This document shows, one piece after another, positions 18,548 through 28,131 of a DNA stretch of 64,000 nt. Origin of the DNA: Allobrachymonas denitrificans DSM 15123 (GTDB lineage Bacteria; Pseudomonadota; Gammaproteobacteria; Burkholderiales; Burkholderiaceae_C); the NCBI RefSeq assembly GCF_900110225.1, contig NZ_FOCW01000001.1:124001-188000 (forward strand). Reading direction: 5' to 3'. The translations under genes were made by a program, and so were the position numbers. The notes below the pieces were generated by a model. That model did no database searches, was not told the DNA's origin, and was given only the letters and a program-made list of their open reading frames with translations. Within the stretch, counting starts at the first letter, position 1; each line of letters opens with the position of its first letter.

Positions 18548-19387
18548 ATGAAAATTTATGTGCTGAATCTGGATAGGCGACCGGACCGGATGGCAAAAGT
18601 TGCATCCCAGATGGAAAGCTTGGGCTTGCATTTTGAGCGAATTTCAGCTATTGATGGAAAAGAAGAAGATGCTCAGGTAGCCCTGGTTGCCAAACGGAAA
18701 TTTCTGTTAAATCAGAAAAGGCTTCCTTCCAGAGGGGAACAGGCTTGTGCAGCCTCCCATGTGAAAATTTGGAAGAATTTCTTGTGCAGTGGCGCTAGTC
18801 ATGCCCTGATTCTTGAGGATGATGTGCTGCTTGCTCCTTCTGTGCCCGCTTTCATTGAAGATTTTCTTCGTGAACCTGAGCTGGACTTCTTGAATCTGTC
18901 TGCGAATGCACCTTATTCACCAGATGAAGAGGTGCTTAGAGCCATGTGGCAGCGCCATGCAAATCGACCATCACCATGGATGAGTAAGGAGCGCGCTGCT
19001 TGGCGACAGCTTGAGTGGAGGCGGTCATGGCGGATCTTTCGGTTGCGCTACATGGCCTCGGTTGGATTTGTCTGCGAGTGTGATCCTGCACCCGCTTTGG
19101 CGAGTGGATATGTAGTGTCACGCAAAGCGGCAGAAAGCTTTATTGCAGCGGCGGACGATCTTTTTTATCCGATTGACTATGTTTGGCGATATGCCAGGGG
19201 CGAGTTGAGGCAGGGTTTCCTGGCGAGGCCCATCGTGACCCAGGAGGGAGGAGATTCAGACATCGAAGGGAGGAGTGATCAGCCCAAACTTCCACTCCGG
19301 TACCGATTGTTGCGTCCTCTTGTCAAGAGCCGTCGATTTGGCCGTCGTATGGATGTACGGAGCCTCTATGGCTGGAGTAGTCTATAA
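18548..19387 (+). CDS. Glycosyltransferase family 25 protein (second copy)
   Basis: A 279-residue GT25 protein starting MKIYVLNLDRRPDRM at ATG 18548; a GTG at 18533 would add five residues. It shows GEQACAASHVKIWKNF, the DxD-type LILEDDVLLAP, and SGYVVSRKAAESFI in the second half. It is only distantly similar to the first copy, so it is not a recent duplicate. Base composition is visibly AT-richer than the surroundings, as is the 108-base gap before it, which suggests acquisition by transfer. It is convergent with the GT4 gene, only seven bases away. Confidence 0.87.
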   Translation: MKIYVLNLDRRPDRMAKVASQMESLGLHFERISAIDGKEEDAQVALVAKRKFLLNQKRLPSRGEQACAASHVKIWKNFLCSGASHALILEDDVLLAPSVPAFIEDFLREPELDFLNLSANAPYSPDEEVLRAMWQRHANRPSPWMSKERAAWRQLEWRRSWRIFRLRYMASVGFVCECDPAPALASGYVVSRKAAESFIAAADDLFYPIDYVWRYARGELRQGFLARPIVTQEGGDSDIEGRSDQPKLPLRYRLLRPLVKSRRFGRRMDVRSLYGWSSL

Positions 19388-19394
19388 GCTGTCG

Positions 19395-20495
19395 TCACAA
19401 GATGGTGGCCTGTGGCACGCGTTGTAGTTGCAAGTACTCCATGGCCACGTGATGAGGTAGTAGTCTGCTCTGAAAATCCGATGCGAAATCTGATGGTGAT
19501 GCCATCAAGGCATTGAGTCTGGATGTCATGGCAGGAATGTCCCCCACCGGAACCAGGCAATGCCCGGGCAACAGTTCTCGCGGCCCGGATTCACAATCCG
19601 TGCTGATGACCGGAACCCCCAGGGCTTGCGCCTCCCCGATAACAAGCCCAAAACCCTCAAAGCGGGAAGATAACACCATGCCACCTGCATGGGCTATATA
19701 GGGATAGGGATTGGGCTGAAAACCGGCAAAGATGACCTGGTCTGCAACGCCCAGATCCACGGCCAGTTGTTGGCAAGCGTCCTGCTCCGGACCTGTGCCT
19801 ACCAGTACCAGGGGCACCTTGCGTTGCGAAGCGGCGTAAGCGCGGATCAGGCTGGCCTGATCCTTTTGTTGCTTGAACTTGCCAACGTGTACCAGATAGC
19901 CCGGGGGCAAATCCGGCGTAAAGGCTTGTGCCAGTTGCCGGACGGCATCGCGATCAATCGGGTTCAGGATGGCATGCAGGTTCGGGTGTGCTTCAACATG
20001 GCGTACATAGTCGTCAACAACCCCCTGGCTGACACCGGCTACCGGATGATTGGCGTACAGTCGGGCCAGCTGGGCAGCCTGCTGCGTCGGGGCGTCTGTC
20101 GTCAGACCATATTCGATTGATACGGTGTTGTGCAATACATAGACGATATGGGGCAGCCTGCTGTAATGCATTACCTTGTCTACTTGGTAGAGGTTGGAGA
20201 GCACCAATGCGGGTTGGCCAATATGCCGGGTCACATAGTGATCAAGTTGGCGCGCAAATAGGCGGTGACGCAGAGGGCCATCGGGCAGCCAACGGTATGC
20301 CTGGTAATTCAGGAAATGGTAGTAGACCCCTTCGGGAAGCGCATAGTCGACCTGACGCTTGAAACTGACCACATGGACTTCAGCCCCCAGTTGTTGGTAG
20401 GCTTTTGCCAGGGTGAGTACAAATCGTTCGGCACCGCCTCCCTGCAAGGTGAAGGTGGCGAGGATCACGAGGCCTTGGCGAGCTGGAGAGATCAT
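19395..20495 (-). CDS. Glycosyltransferase family 4 protein (GT-B fold)
   Basis: A 366-residue GT-B enzyme for surface polysaccharide or LPS. The N-terminal domain has the TLQGGGAERFVLTLAKAY loop typical of GT4. The C-terminal nucleotide-sugar domain has VGKFKQQKDQASLIRAY, LVLVGTGPEQDACQQLA and SRFEGFGLVIGEAQALGVPV, whose EGFGL...EA pattern is the catalytic E-x7-E signature. The first ATG is at 20495 with no clear ribosome site. It closes the glycan patch from the other strand. Confidence 0.9.
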   Translation of the reverse strand: MISPARQGLVILATFTLQGGGAERFVLTLAKAYQQLGAEVHVVSFKRQVDYALPEGVYYHFLNYQAYRWLPDGPLRHRLFARQLDHYVTRHIGQPALVLSNLYQVDKVMHYSRLPHIVYVLHNTVSIEYGLTTDAPTQQAAQLARLYANHPVAGVSQGVVDDYVRHVEAHPNLHAILNPIDRDAVRQLAQAFTPDLPPGYLVHVGKFKQQKDQASLIRAYAASQRKVPLVLVGTGPEQDACQQLAVDLGVADQVIFAGFQPNPYPYIAHAGGMVLSSRFEGFGLVIGEAQALGVPVISTDCESGPRELLPGHCLVPVGDIPAMTSRLNALMASPSDFASDFQSRLLPHHVAMEYLQLQRVPQATIL

Positions 20496-20607
20496 GGAAG
20501 CACGGCATTCAATGTACTGGAGCCTGACCAGTCAAGACGCAACAAAGCGGGATAACCGTCTTGCAGGCGGCTATCCGGCGGACGGGGCAGGTACGCTGGT
20601 GTCAGCC

Positions 20608-20811
20608 TCAATGCCCGTGCGCGACAACTTCACCTTCCTTCAGCTTGTACACCGTCCCGCAATACGGGCACTTGCCCTCACCATGCTTCGACACATTGAT
20701 GTACACGCGCGGATGGCTGTTCCACAGCTCCATGCCGGCCAGCGGGCTGGGGCAGAACACTTCGCCGGCCTGGTTCAGGTCGCTGGCCTTGATTTCTACA
20801 GCTTTGCTCAT
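20608..20811 (-). CDS. Small zinc-finger (CHCC) protein
   Basis: A 67-residue protein with FCPSP, HPRVYIN and CPYCGTVYKL, the Cys/His/Cys/Cys pattern of the zf-CHCC domain also found in mitochondrial complex I subunit NDUFS6. Its role in bacteria is not established. It is 22 bases downstream of ilvE on the same strand and probably co-transcribed with it. Confidence 0.85.
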   Translation of the reverse strand: MSKAVEIKASDLNQAGEVFCPSPLAGMELWNSHPRVYINVSKHGEGKCPYCGTVYKLKEGEVVAHGH

Positions 20812-20833
20812 GGGGTATCTCCGTGCAGGGGGG

Positions 20834-21769
20834 TTACACCAGCGCCAGCCAGTGTGCGTACTTGGGATTGCGACCGTTCACGATATCGAAGAAGGCGCTC
20901 TGGATCTTTTCGGTGATCGGGCCGCGGCGGCCGATGCCGATCTGCACGCGATCGAGTTCGCGGATGGGCGTGACTTCGGCCGCGGTGCCGGTGAAGAACA
21001 TCTCGTCGGCAATGTAGCACTCGTCGCGCGTGATGCGCTTCTGCACCAGTTCGATGCCCAGATCCTTGCAGATGTACTGGATGGTGTTGCGGGTGATGCC
21101 GTTGAGGGCGCCGGCAGACAGGTCGGGGGTGTAGACCACGCCGTCCTTCACCAGGAACACGTTCTCGCCAGAGCCTTCGCTCACGAAGCCGGCGCTGTCC
21201 AGCAGCAGGGCTTCGTCGTAGCCGTCGTCGAGTGCTTCCATGTTGGCCAGGATGGAGTTGGTGTAGTTGCTCACCGTCTTGGCCTGCGTCATGGTGATGT
21301 TGACGTGGTGGCGCGTGAAGCTGCTGGTCTTGACGCGGATGCCGATGGCCATGCCGTCATCGCCCAGATAGGCGCCCCAGGGCCAGGCCGCGACCATCAC
21401 GTGGGTCTTGGTGCCCTTGGGCGACACGCCCAGCTTCTCGGAGCCCAGCCACACCAGCGGGCGCAGGTAGCCGCTTTCCAGCTTGTTCTCGCGCACCACG
21501 GCGCGCTGCGCCTCGTTCACTTCTTCCTGGGAGAAGGGCATGGGGATGCGCAGGATCTTGGCGCTGTTGAACAGGCGCTGGGTGTGTTCCTGCAGGCGGA
21601 AGATGGCAGAGCCCTGCTCGGTCTTGTAGGCGCGCACGCCTTCAAAAGCGCCGCAGCCGTAGTGCAGGGTGTGCGTCAGCACGTGGATCTTGGCGTCACG
21701 CCACTCGACCATCTGGCCATCCATCCAGATTTTTCCGTCGCGGTCGGACAGTGCGGTGGGTGCGCTCAT
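20834..21769 (-). CDS. ilvE: Branched-chain amino-acid aminotransferase
   Basis: A 311-residue PLP enzyme for the final step of Leu, Ile and Val synthesis. It has the fold IV signs HTLHYGCGAFEGVRAY, the lysine-bearing TQAKTVSNYTNSILA (Schiff-base Lys), GFVSEGSGENVFLVKDG and FFTGTAAEVTPIRELD. The start at 21769 (MSAPTALSDRDGKIWMDG) sits behind a strong AAGGAG; twenty further upstream codons are open but lack a site. The zinc-finger gene follows. Confidence 0.95.
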   Translation of the reverse strand: MSAPTALSDRDGKIWMDGQMVEWRDAKIHVLTHTLHYGCGAFEGVRAYKTEQGSAIFRLQEHTQRLFNSAKILRIPMPFSQEEVNEAQRAVVRENKLESGYLRPLVWLGSEKLGVSPKGTKTHVMVAAWPWGAYLGDDGMAIGIRVKTSSFTRHHVNITMTQAKTVSNYTNSILANMEALDDGYDEALLLDSAGFVSEGSGENVFLVKDGVVYTPDLSAGALNGITRNTIQYICKDLGIELVQKRITRDECYIADEMFFTGTAAEVTPIRELDRVQIGIGRRGPITEKIQSAFFDIVNGRNPKYAHWLALV

Positions 21770-21912
21770 GCAGATCTCCTTCGTGTGTGGCAGCAAAAGG
21801 CGGCAACCCTCCAGTGATGCTGCCGCCAAGGTGTTTTTTCAGACAAACAGGAAGTTTACGCCTATTTTCGGCGGGATGCAGCCCCTGGCCCGAAGGCCCC
21901 GGCCAGAGGACC

Positions 21913-22929
21913 TCAGCGCTTGCCAGACGCACGCGCCTCGTCGACCCAGCCATCGAACAGGCGCTGGTGCGCCTTGATCCAGCCGGCCACATGCTTGTCG
22001 ATGTCGGCCTGCTTGTTGGCGCCGTCGTTCATGGCCTTGTTCTGGGCGTTGATGGCGGCGATGGGCAGCTTCATCACGCTGAACAGTTTGGCCGCAGCCG
22101 GGTTCTGCTCGATGAAGGCACGGTTGGCCATGATGCGCTGGTTGTTCACGATGAAGCCGTAGTCCTTGCCGTTGGGCAGGGCGGTGCTGTCAGCCCCTGC
22201 GTTGGCGCTGGCGGGCACCTGCAGCCACACCACGTCCTTGCCGGGCTTGAGCACGTTGCTCACCCAGTACGGCGTCCAGGTGTAATAGAAGATGGGCTTG
22301 CCCTGCTGGTAGCGCGTGATGGTGTCGGCGATCAGGGCGGAGTAGTTGCCCTGCACATGCTGGATGTGGCCGCGCAGCTGGAATTGGTCCAGATGCTTCT
22401 CGATGGCCTTCTCGCAGCCCCAGCCGGGGTTGCAGCCGGTCAGGTTGGCCTTGCCGTCGCCATCGGTGTCGAACAACTGGGCAATGGCGGGATCCTTCAT
22501 CTGCTCGATGTTGGTGATGTTGTGCTGCTCGGCGGTCTTGCGGTCCACCAGGTAGCCCTGCAGGGCGCCGGCCGAGTAAGTGTTGTCGCGCCAGAGCTTG
22601 CTGTCGCCGCCGGCGTTCTGGTAGAAGTCCTCGTGCAGGCGGTCCCAGTGGTCGGCCATGAAGGTGGCATCCCCATTGGCAATGGCCAGGTGGGCGGCGG
22701 TGTAGTCCACTTCCTTGATGGGCTGCACCTGGTAGCCGAGTTTTTCAAGAGCCTTCACCACCAGCTGGGTCTGGAAGGTTTCCTCGGCAATCGGGCTTTG
22801 CAGCGGCTGGATGCGGATGCCCTTGCCGGGCTGTTCGTCGCTGGCCTGGGCGCTGACGGCGGTCAGGCCGATCAGGCTGGCGCAGAGCAGCGTGCGGGGA
22901 AAGCGGAGGGCGGAGCGAAAGAATGTCAT
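21913..22929 (-). CDS. proX: Glycine betaine/L-proline ABC transporter, periplasmic binding protein
   Basis: A 338-residue secreted binding protein that delivers compatible solutes to ProVW under osmotic stress. The signal peptide ([11 protein letters not shown] plus a hydrophobic run) ends near AQA before [57 protein letters not shown] and [14 protein letters not shown] match E. coli-type ProX, including Trp residues of the ligand cage. Start 22929 is preferred over an in-frame ATG at 22971 because it gives a normal signal peptide. It is the last gene of proV-proW-proX. Confidence 0.95.
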   Translation of the reverse strand: MTFFRSALRFPRTLLCASLIGLTAVSAQASDEQPGKGIRIQPLQSPIAEETFQTQLVVKALEKLGYQVQPIKEVDYTAAHLAIANGDATFMADHWDRLHEDFYQNAGGDSKLWRDNTYSAGALQGYLVDRKTAEQHNITNIEQMKDPAIAQLFDTDGDGKANLTGCNPGWGCEKAIEKHLDQFQLRGHIQHVQGNYSALIADTITRYQQGKPIFYYTWTPYWVSNVLKPGKDVVWLQVPASANAGADSTALPNGKDYGFIVNNQRIMANRAFIEQNPAAAKLFSVMKLPIAAINAQNKAMNDGANKQADIDKHVAGWIKAHQRLFDGWVDEARASGKR

Positions 22930-23045
22930 GGAGTTTCCTTGGCGAAATCGGGGTAGCCAGGATGCGGGCATCCTTGGCGCGAAGTTCGGAGTCGGATCAG
23001 TGGCATCTTCGACCGGGTCGGTGATGCCCTTGGGGTGAAGAAGCG

Positions 23046-24335
23046 TCAGGCCGTTGCCGGCTGGGGCAAGGACTGCGCCGTGGCATGAGCATCGGCAGAG
23101 CGTTGGCGCGGCTGCATCAGCCGGCGCAGCAGCCCGACCGGGCCGCGCTGGTGCCAGCGCAGGCTCTTGCGGTCGCTCTGGCCCATCGTCTGCGTGATGC
23201 GGTCCAGCAGGATGGCCAGGATCACGATGCCCAGACCGCCAACGGTGGCCAGGCCCATGTCCAGGCGGCCGATGCCGCGCAGCACCATCAGGCCCAGACC
23301 GCCCACGGCGATCATGGAAGCGATCACCACCATCGACAGGCTCAGCATCAGCGACTGGTTGATGCCGGCCATGATGGAGGGCATGGCCAGCGGCATCTGC
23401 ACCTTGGTCAGCATCTGCCAGGGCGAAGCGCCGTAGGCGCGGGCGGCTTCGACCAAGTCCGGGCGCACCTGGCGGATGCCGAGTGAGGTCAGACGCACCA
23501 GCGGCGCCAGCGCAAAGATGATGGTCACGATCACGCCGGGCACGTTGCCGATGCCGAACAGCATCACCACCGGCACCAGATAGACGAAGGCCGGCGTGGT
23601 CTGCATGGCGTCCAGCACCGGGCGCACAAAGCGTTCGGCGCGGTCGCTGTTGGCCAGCCAGATGCCGAGCGGCAGGCCGAGCACGATGCAGAAGAACAGC
23701 GAGGTCAGCACCAGCGACAGCGTGACCATGGTTTCGGGCCAGATGCCGAGCACGGCGAGCACCAGCAGCGACACCAGCGTGCCGATGGCCAGGCGCGTGC
23801 CGGCCAGTTGCCAGGCCAGCAGCGACAGCAGGGCGATCATCACCGGCGTGGAGGGAAACAGCAGGGCGGATTCGACGCCGCTCAGGATGCCGTCCACCGG
23901 GCCGCGCAGCGCCTGGAAGGCGGGGCGGAAGTGCGCCACGAACCAGTCCAGACCCTGGTTGATCCAGTCCTGCACTGGCAGGCTGCCGTCGAACAGCTGG
24001 CTCAAGGACAGGCCTTCGCCGCTGCCGCTGTCGAGCGCGGCCACACCAGCGTCGGCGCCGGTTGCTGCGGCATCGCCCAGCGCTTCATTGGTGACGACGG
24101 CATCCGGGCCATTCAGCCAGTTGTCGTTGCTGTCGGTGGCGCCGCTCATGGCGTAGGGATCGTCGGCATCGACGCTGGCAGTTTCGGTGGCAGGGGCCTG
24201 CAGCGCCTCGTTGGGCTGCACGGCATCGGGGCCGTTGAGCCAGTTGTCATTGCCGGCGGGGGCGGCGGTTTCGTAGGGGTTGTCGGCGGCGCCGTCGGTG
24301 GCGCGCGCAAGGTCCTGCGTGGACTCGGTGCTCAT
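23046..24335 (-). CDS. proW: Glycine betaine/L-proline ABC transporter permease with a repeated N-terminal extension
   Basis: A 429-residue inner-membrane permease. The core (about residues 160-400) has the BPD-transport signature around [22 protein letters not shown] and helices such as [22 protein letters not shown]. The N-terminal 95 residues are unusual: an acidic, low-complexity tail containing two near copies of a block of about 40 residues, each with [11 protein letters not shown] and NEAL (about residues 18-46 and 58-87). E. coli ProW also has a long periplasmic N-terminal tail, so a tail is expected, but the duplicated block is notable. proV is 75 bases upstream. Confidence 0.93.
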   Translation of the reverse strand: MSTESTQDLARATDGAADNPYETAAPAGNDNWLNGPDAVQPNEALQAPATETASVDADDPYAMSGATDSNDNWLNGPDAVVTNEALGDAAATGADAGVAALDSGSGEGLSLSQLFDGSLPVQDWINQGLDWFVAHFRPAFQALRGPVDGILSGVESALLFPSTPVMIALLSLLAWQLAGTRLAIGTLVSLLVLAVLGIWPETMVTLSLVLTSLFFCIVLGLPLGIWLANSDRAERFVRPVLDAMQTTPAFVYLVPVVMLFGIGNVPGVIVTIIFALAPLVRLTSLGIRQVRPDLVEAARAYGASPWQMLTKVQMPLAMPSIMAGINQSLMLSLSMVVIASMIAVGGLGLMVLRGIGRLDMGLATVGGLGIVILAILLDRITQTMGQSDRKSLRWHQRGPVGLLRRLMQPRQRSADAHATAQSLPQPATA

Positions 24336-24410
24336 GGAGTTACTCCTGATCGGTCAGCGGCGGCGCCTTGTGGGCACTGCCGCAGGGGCATGCGGGAAAA
24401 GGAAAGGGCT

Positions 24411-25724
24411 TCAGGCAGAGGGGGTGGCTGCGGAGCGTGCGGTTTCGGGCGCGGATGCCATGGCCGGAACCTGATCCGGCGCTGCAGTGTCGGCAGCTTC
24501 GTCCTGCGGCAAGGGGTTGCCGGCGATGTCGGTCTCGGGGTCGAGAAAACGCAGCAGCGTGTTCTTGCTGATGCTGCCGACATAGCGGCCGCGCTCGTCC
24601 ACCACCGGCAGCGGGCTGGGCGTTTCCAGCATGCGGCCGTACAGTTCGCGCACGGGGAAGCTGCTGTCCACCGGCGTGATGCCCGGCACCAGCGCGTGCT
24701 GCAGTCCCAGCGGGCCTTCATGCCCGTGCAGCGCGGCGCGCAGCGAGTCTGCCGACACCATGCCCTGGTAGCGGTAGGAGGGATCGACCACGCAGGCCCA
24801 GTCGCGATCATGCTCGGACAGGCGCTGCAGCGCCGGACGGCAGCCGCGCAGCTCGCTCACGGCGACTTCCACCTGCAGCTTGCGGGCAATGTCGCCGGCC
24901 TTGAACACGGCCGATGCGTCCACGCCGCTGATGAAGCTGCGCACATAATCATTGGCCGGGTTGCGCAGGATGTCTTCCGGCGTACCCACCTGCACCACCA
25001 TGCCATCCTTCATGATGGCGATGCGGTCGCCAATGCGCATGGCCTCGTCCAGATCGTGCGAGATGAAGACGATGGTGCGTTGCTTTTCCTGCTGCAGGCG
25101 CAGCAGCTCGCCCTGCATCTCGCTGCGGATGATGGGATCCAACGCGGAGAAAGCCTCGTCCATCAGCAGGATGGAGGGATCGGCCGCCAGCGCACGGGCC
25201 AGGCCCACGCGCTGCTGCATGCCGCCGGAAAGTTCGTCCGGATAGCTGTTGGCCCACACTTCCAGACCTACCTGCTCCAGCGCCTGGCGCGCCTGGGCAT
25301 GGCGCGTGGCCTTGTCCACGCCGGCCAGTTCCAGCCCGAAGGCCGTGTTGTCCAGCACCGTCAGGTGCGGCAGCAGCGCGAAGGACTGGAACACCATGCT
25401 GATGTCCTTGCGGCGAAAGGCGCGCAGCTGCTGTTCGCTGTACTGGCCGATGTCCTCGCCATCCACCAGGATGCGGCCGGAGGTCGGCTCGATCAGGCGG
25501 TTGAGCATGCGCACCAGCGTGGACTTGCCCGAACCGGACAGGCCCATGATGACGAAGATTTCGCCGGCCTCGATGGTGAAACTGGCGTCGAACACGCCGA
25601 TGGAGGCACCGGTCTGTTCCACGATCTGCTGCTTGGTCTGGCCCTGGCGCACCAGCTCCAGAGCCGCGGCGGGATCATCGCCGAAGACCTTGAACAGATG
25701 TGCGATCTCGATTTTTCTTGCCAT
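24411..25724 (-). CDS. proV: Glycine betaine/L-proline ABC transporter ATPase
   Basis: A 437-residue ATPase of the ProU system. It has Walker [10 protein letters not shown], the Q-loop in [13 protein letters not shown], signature [15 protein letters not shown], Walker [13 protein letters not shown] and the switch His in FISHDLDEA. Two C-terminal CBS domains (from about residue 285) match ProV/OpuA, where they sense ionic strength. Start 25724 follows AGAGGAAAG; the open frame further upstream is not supported. It is the first gene of the operon; its promoter must lie in 25725-26100. Confidence 0.96.
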   Translation of the reverse strand: MARKIEIAHLFKVFGDDPAAALELVRQGQTKQQIVEQTGASIGVFDASFTIEAGEIFVIMGLSGSGKSTLVRMLNRLIEPTSGRILVDGEDIGQYSEQQLRAFRRKDISMVFQSFALLPHLTVLDNTAFGLELAGVDKATRHAQARQALEQVGLEVWANSYPDELSGGMQQRVGLARALAADPSILLMDEAFSALDPIIRSEMQGELLRLQQEKQRTIVFISHDLDEAMRIGDRIAIMKDGMVVQVGTPEDILRNPANDYVRSFISGVDASAVFKAGDIARKLQVEVAVSELRGCRPALQRLSEHDRDWACVVDPSYRYQGMVSADSLRAALHGHEGPLGLQHALVPGITPVDSSFPVRELYGRMLETPSPLPVVDERGRYVGSISKNTLLRFLDPETDIAGNPLPQDEAADTAAPDQVPAMASAPETARSAATPSA

Positions 25725-26100
25725 GCTTTCCTCTGTGCAGAGGCAGGCGGCGGGCACTGTTGCAATGGATATGAAGACGCCTTGGACGCCAACAACAGGC
25801 CGGACAAGCCGACTGCCTGGTTGTAGGGATGGGGCTGTGCGCCACTGCAGAAATGGCGAACCCCGGCGGGCGATGTGGGAGGCGCGGTGCTCCCAGCAAG
25901 TCCTTGCCGTCACGGCACAGGCGGTGCGGACGGCCAACGAGGGATGTTTTCTCGCAGACAGGCGCTGCACGGGGCAGCGCCAGAACGGAAAGGCGGCAGT
26001 CTAACGGCTTTTGCACGAGTGTGCAACTCTGACGGATTCCTGTCGGTTGCATGGAGATGGCTGCAGATTGCGTGCAATTGCCATCCAATCCTGTGTCAGC
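25725..26100 (-). promoter_or_regulatory. 376-base upstream region of proVWX with a TTGCAC/GTGCAA palindrome
   Basis: No gene is visible between radA and proV. The stretch holds a perfect inverted repeat, TTGCAC (26011-26016) and GTGCAA (26021-26026), with a four-base centre. Further TTGCA/TGCAA half-sites occur near 25759, 26048 and 26075. This could be an operator for an osmotic or other regulator. I cannot pick a convincing sigma-70 promoter. Confidence 0.4.
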
Positions 26101-27504
26101 TCACTGCAGTCCGCGCACCAGCTCCATCGCCTGTTCCACCCGTTCCACCGCGTGGATGGTCAGGCCTTCAAAATCCCTGCCCGGCTTCTTCGGCGCATTC
26201 GCCTTGGGCACAATGGCCACCGAGAAGCCCAGCTTGGCCGCTTCCTTCAGCCGTTCCTGCCCGCGCGGTGCCGGTCGCACCTCACCGGCCAGACCCACTT
26301 CACCAAAGGCAAAGAAGCCCTTGGGCAGCGCCTTGCCGCGCAGGCTGCTGGTGATCGCCAGCAGCACGGCCAGATCGGCCGCCGGCTCGCTGATGCGCAC
26401 GCCGCCCACGGCGTTCACGAACACGTCCTGATCCCCGCTGGCCACACCGCCATGCCGGTGCAGCACCGCCAGCAGCATGGCCAGACGGTCGCGTTCCAGG
26501 CCCACGCTCAGGCGGCGCGGGCTGGGCCCGGCGCCATCCACCAGTGCCTGGATTTCCACCAGCAGCGGCCGGCTGCCCTCCAGCGTGACGAGCACGCAAC
26601 TCCCGGGCACCGGCTCGCCGTGCGTGCTCAGGAAAATCGCGCTGGGATTGCTCACCCCCTTCAGCCCCTTTTCCGTCATGGCGAACACGCCCATCTCGTT
26701 GACGGCGCCAAAGCGGTTCTTGAAGGCGCGGATCAGCCGGTAGGCACTGTGCGTATCGCCCTCGAAGTACAGCACGGTGTCGACGATATGCTCCAGCACG
26801 CGCGGGCCAGCCAATTGCCCGTCCTTGGTCACATGGCCCACCAGCACCACGGCGGTGCCACTGGCCTTGGCAAAACGCGTCAGGTGCGCCGCACACTCGC
26901 GCACCTGCGCCACACTGCCCGGTGCGCTGCTCAGCGCATCGCTGTACACGGTCTGGATCGAGTCGATCACCGCCACCTGCGGCTTTTCTGCCTGCAGCGT
27001 GCCCAGAATCTTCTCCAACTGGATTTCGGCCAGCACCCGCACCTGCGAGCCATCCAGCCCGAGCCGGCGCGAACGCAAGGCCACCTGCGCCGCGCTTTCC
27101 TCGCCGGTCACATAGAGCGTATGCAGCCCCTGCAATTGCAGCGCATCCAGCGCCTGCAGCAGCAGGGTGGACTTGCCAATGCCCGGATCACCGCCAATCA
27201 GCGTCACGCCGCCGTCGACGATGCCACCGCCCAGCACGCGATCCAGTTCGCCGATGCCGGTCGGCGTGCGCGCCACGTCCTCGGCCTTGATATCCGCCAG
27301 CGTGGCCACTTCGCTGGCCCCCGCCAGACTCTGGTGCTGGCCGCTCAGCCGGTTCTTGCCGATGATGCCCTGGGCCGGATTGAGCACGGTCTCTTCCAGG
27401 CTGTTCCAGGCGCCGCAGGCCGGACATTTTCCGAGCCAGCGCGCGCTGGTCGCGCCGCAGGCATTGCAGGTGAATTGGGATTTGGGGGCTGCCATGGCGG
27501 CCAT
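26101..27504 (-). CDS. radA: DNA repair protein RadA
   Basis: A 467-residue RecA-like helicase that helps process recombination intermediates. It has an N-terminal four-cysteine zinc finger (CNACG and CPACG), Walker A GGDPGIGKST (about residue 104), VIDSIQT, the RadA-specific KNRFGA motif, and a C-terminal Lon protease-like domain (DVFVNAVGGVRISEPAADLA) without a protease dyad. Either ATG 27504 or ATG 27495 may be used. It lies 24 bases after the PPTase-like gene on the same strand. Confidence 0.97.
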   Translation of the reverse strand: MAAMAAPKSQFTCNACGATSARWLGKCPACGAWNSLEETVLNPAQGIIGKNRLSGQHQSLAGASEVATLADIKAEDVARTPTGIGELDRVLGGGIVDGGVTLIGGDPGIGKSTLLLQALDALQLQGLHTLYVTGEESAAQVALRSRRLGLDGSQVRVLAEIQLEKILGTLQAEKPQVAVIDSIQTVYSDALSSAPGSVAQVRECAAHLTRFAKASGTAVVLVGHVTKDGQLAGPRVLEHIVDTVLYFEGDTHSAYRLIRAFKNRFGAVNEMGVFAMTEKGLKGVSNPSAIFLSTHGEPVPGSCVLVTLEGSRPLLVEIQALVDGAGPSPRRLSVGLERDRLAMLLAVLHRHGGVASGDQDVFVNAVGGVRISEPAADLAVLLAITSSLRGKALPKGFFAFGEVGLAGEVRPAPRGQERLKEAAKLGFSVAIVPKANAPKKPGRDFEGLTIHAVERVEQAMELVRGLQ

Positions 27505-27528
27505 TGTAGGCGGGCGCCTGGCCCCGTT

Positions 27529-28131
27529 TCAGTCGGCCGGTCTTGGTCGCGGCGGCAGCCAGGCCAGTGCCGCGGCCAGATCGGTGCTGGCCAGCGGCAG
27601 CTCCACCAGTTCGCAGCGGCTGCGCTGTGCCTGTACCTCCACGCTCCACTCGCGCAAGCCGGTGCGCACGCATTTCTCGGCGGCCTCGATGCGCGTCCAC
27701 AGACGCGCACAATCCAGCGGATCCGGCGGCGCTGCAATGCCGCCATACAGCTGCAGCACCGCATCCCAGCCCTCCAGATCCAGCAGATGCCCGGCACTCA
27801 GGTCGATGCCCACGGGGAACGGCGCAATCGCCAGCAATGCCAGCGCCTGCGGTGCAGCCGGCTGCAGATAGCTCCACGACAGCCACAGCGCCGGTTCGGA
27901 CTGCAGTCGCTGTGGTTCCGACAGCGGGGTGGGCACATTGGGCGGCCAGTGGGCATGCTGCCAGGAGGCCACCGGGTAGTGCCGCATCAGCAGTTCCTGC
28001 GCCTCGGCGCGCACATGCTGGCGCTGCCGCGCACGGCTCAGCGCCGGCGGCAGCAGCAGACGCCACAGAGCGATCTCGCCGAAAGGCGTGGCCACATGGC
28101 CGGCGCTGCTGCTGTAGGGGCTGCCGCTCAC
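27529..28131 (-). CDS. 4'-phosphopantetheinyl transferase-like protein
   Basis: A 200-residue protein with the Sfp/AcpT superfamily pattern: PVGIDLSAGHLLDLEGW (metal-binding Asp of the GIDxE motif) and, some 30 residues later, LWTRIEAAEKCVRTGLREW, matching the conserved W-x-x-x-E-A-x-x-K block. Such enzymes move phosphopantetheine from CoA to carrier proteins. The Glu after GID is not present as such (GIDLS), so activity needs testing. The GTG start at 28131 overlaps the rsmI TGA by three bases, implying translational coupling. Similarity outside the two motifs is weak. Confidence 0.65.
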   Translation of the reverse strand: MSGSPYSSSAGHVATPFGEIALWRLLLPPALSRARQRQHVRAEAQELLMRHYPVASWQHAHWPPNVPTPLSEPQRLQSEPALWLSWSYLQPAAPQALALLAIAPFPVGIDLSAGHLLDLEGWDAVLQLYGGIAAPPDPLDCARLWTRIEAAEKCVRTGLREWSVEVQAQRSRCELVELPLASTDLAAALAWLPPRPRPAD

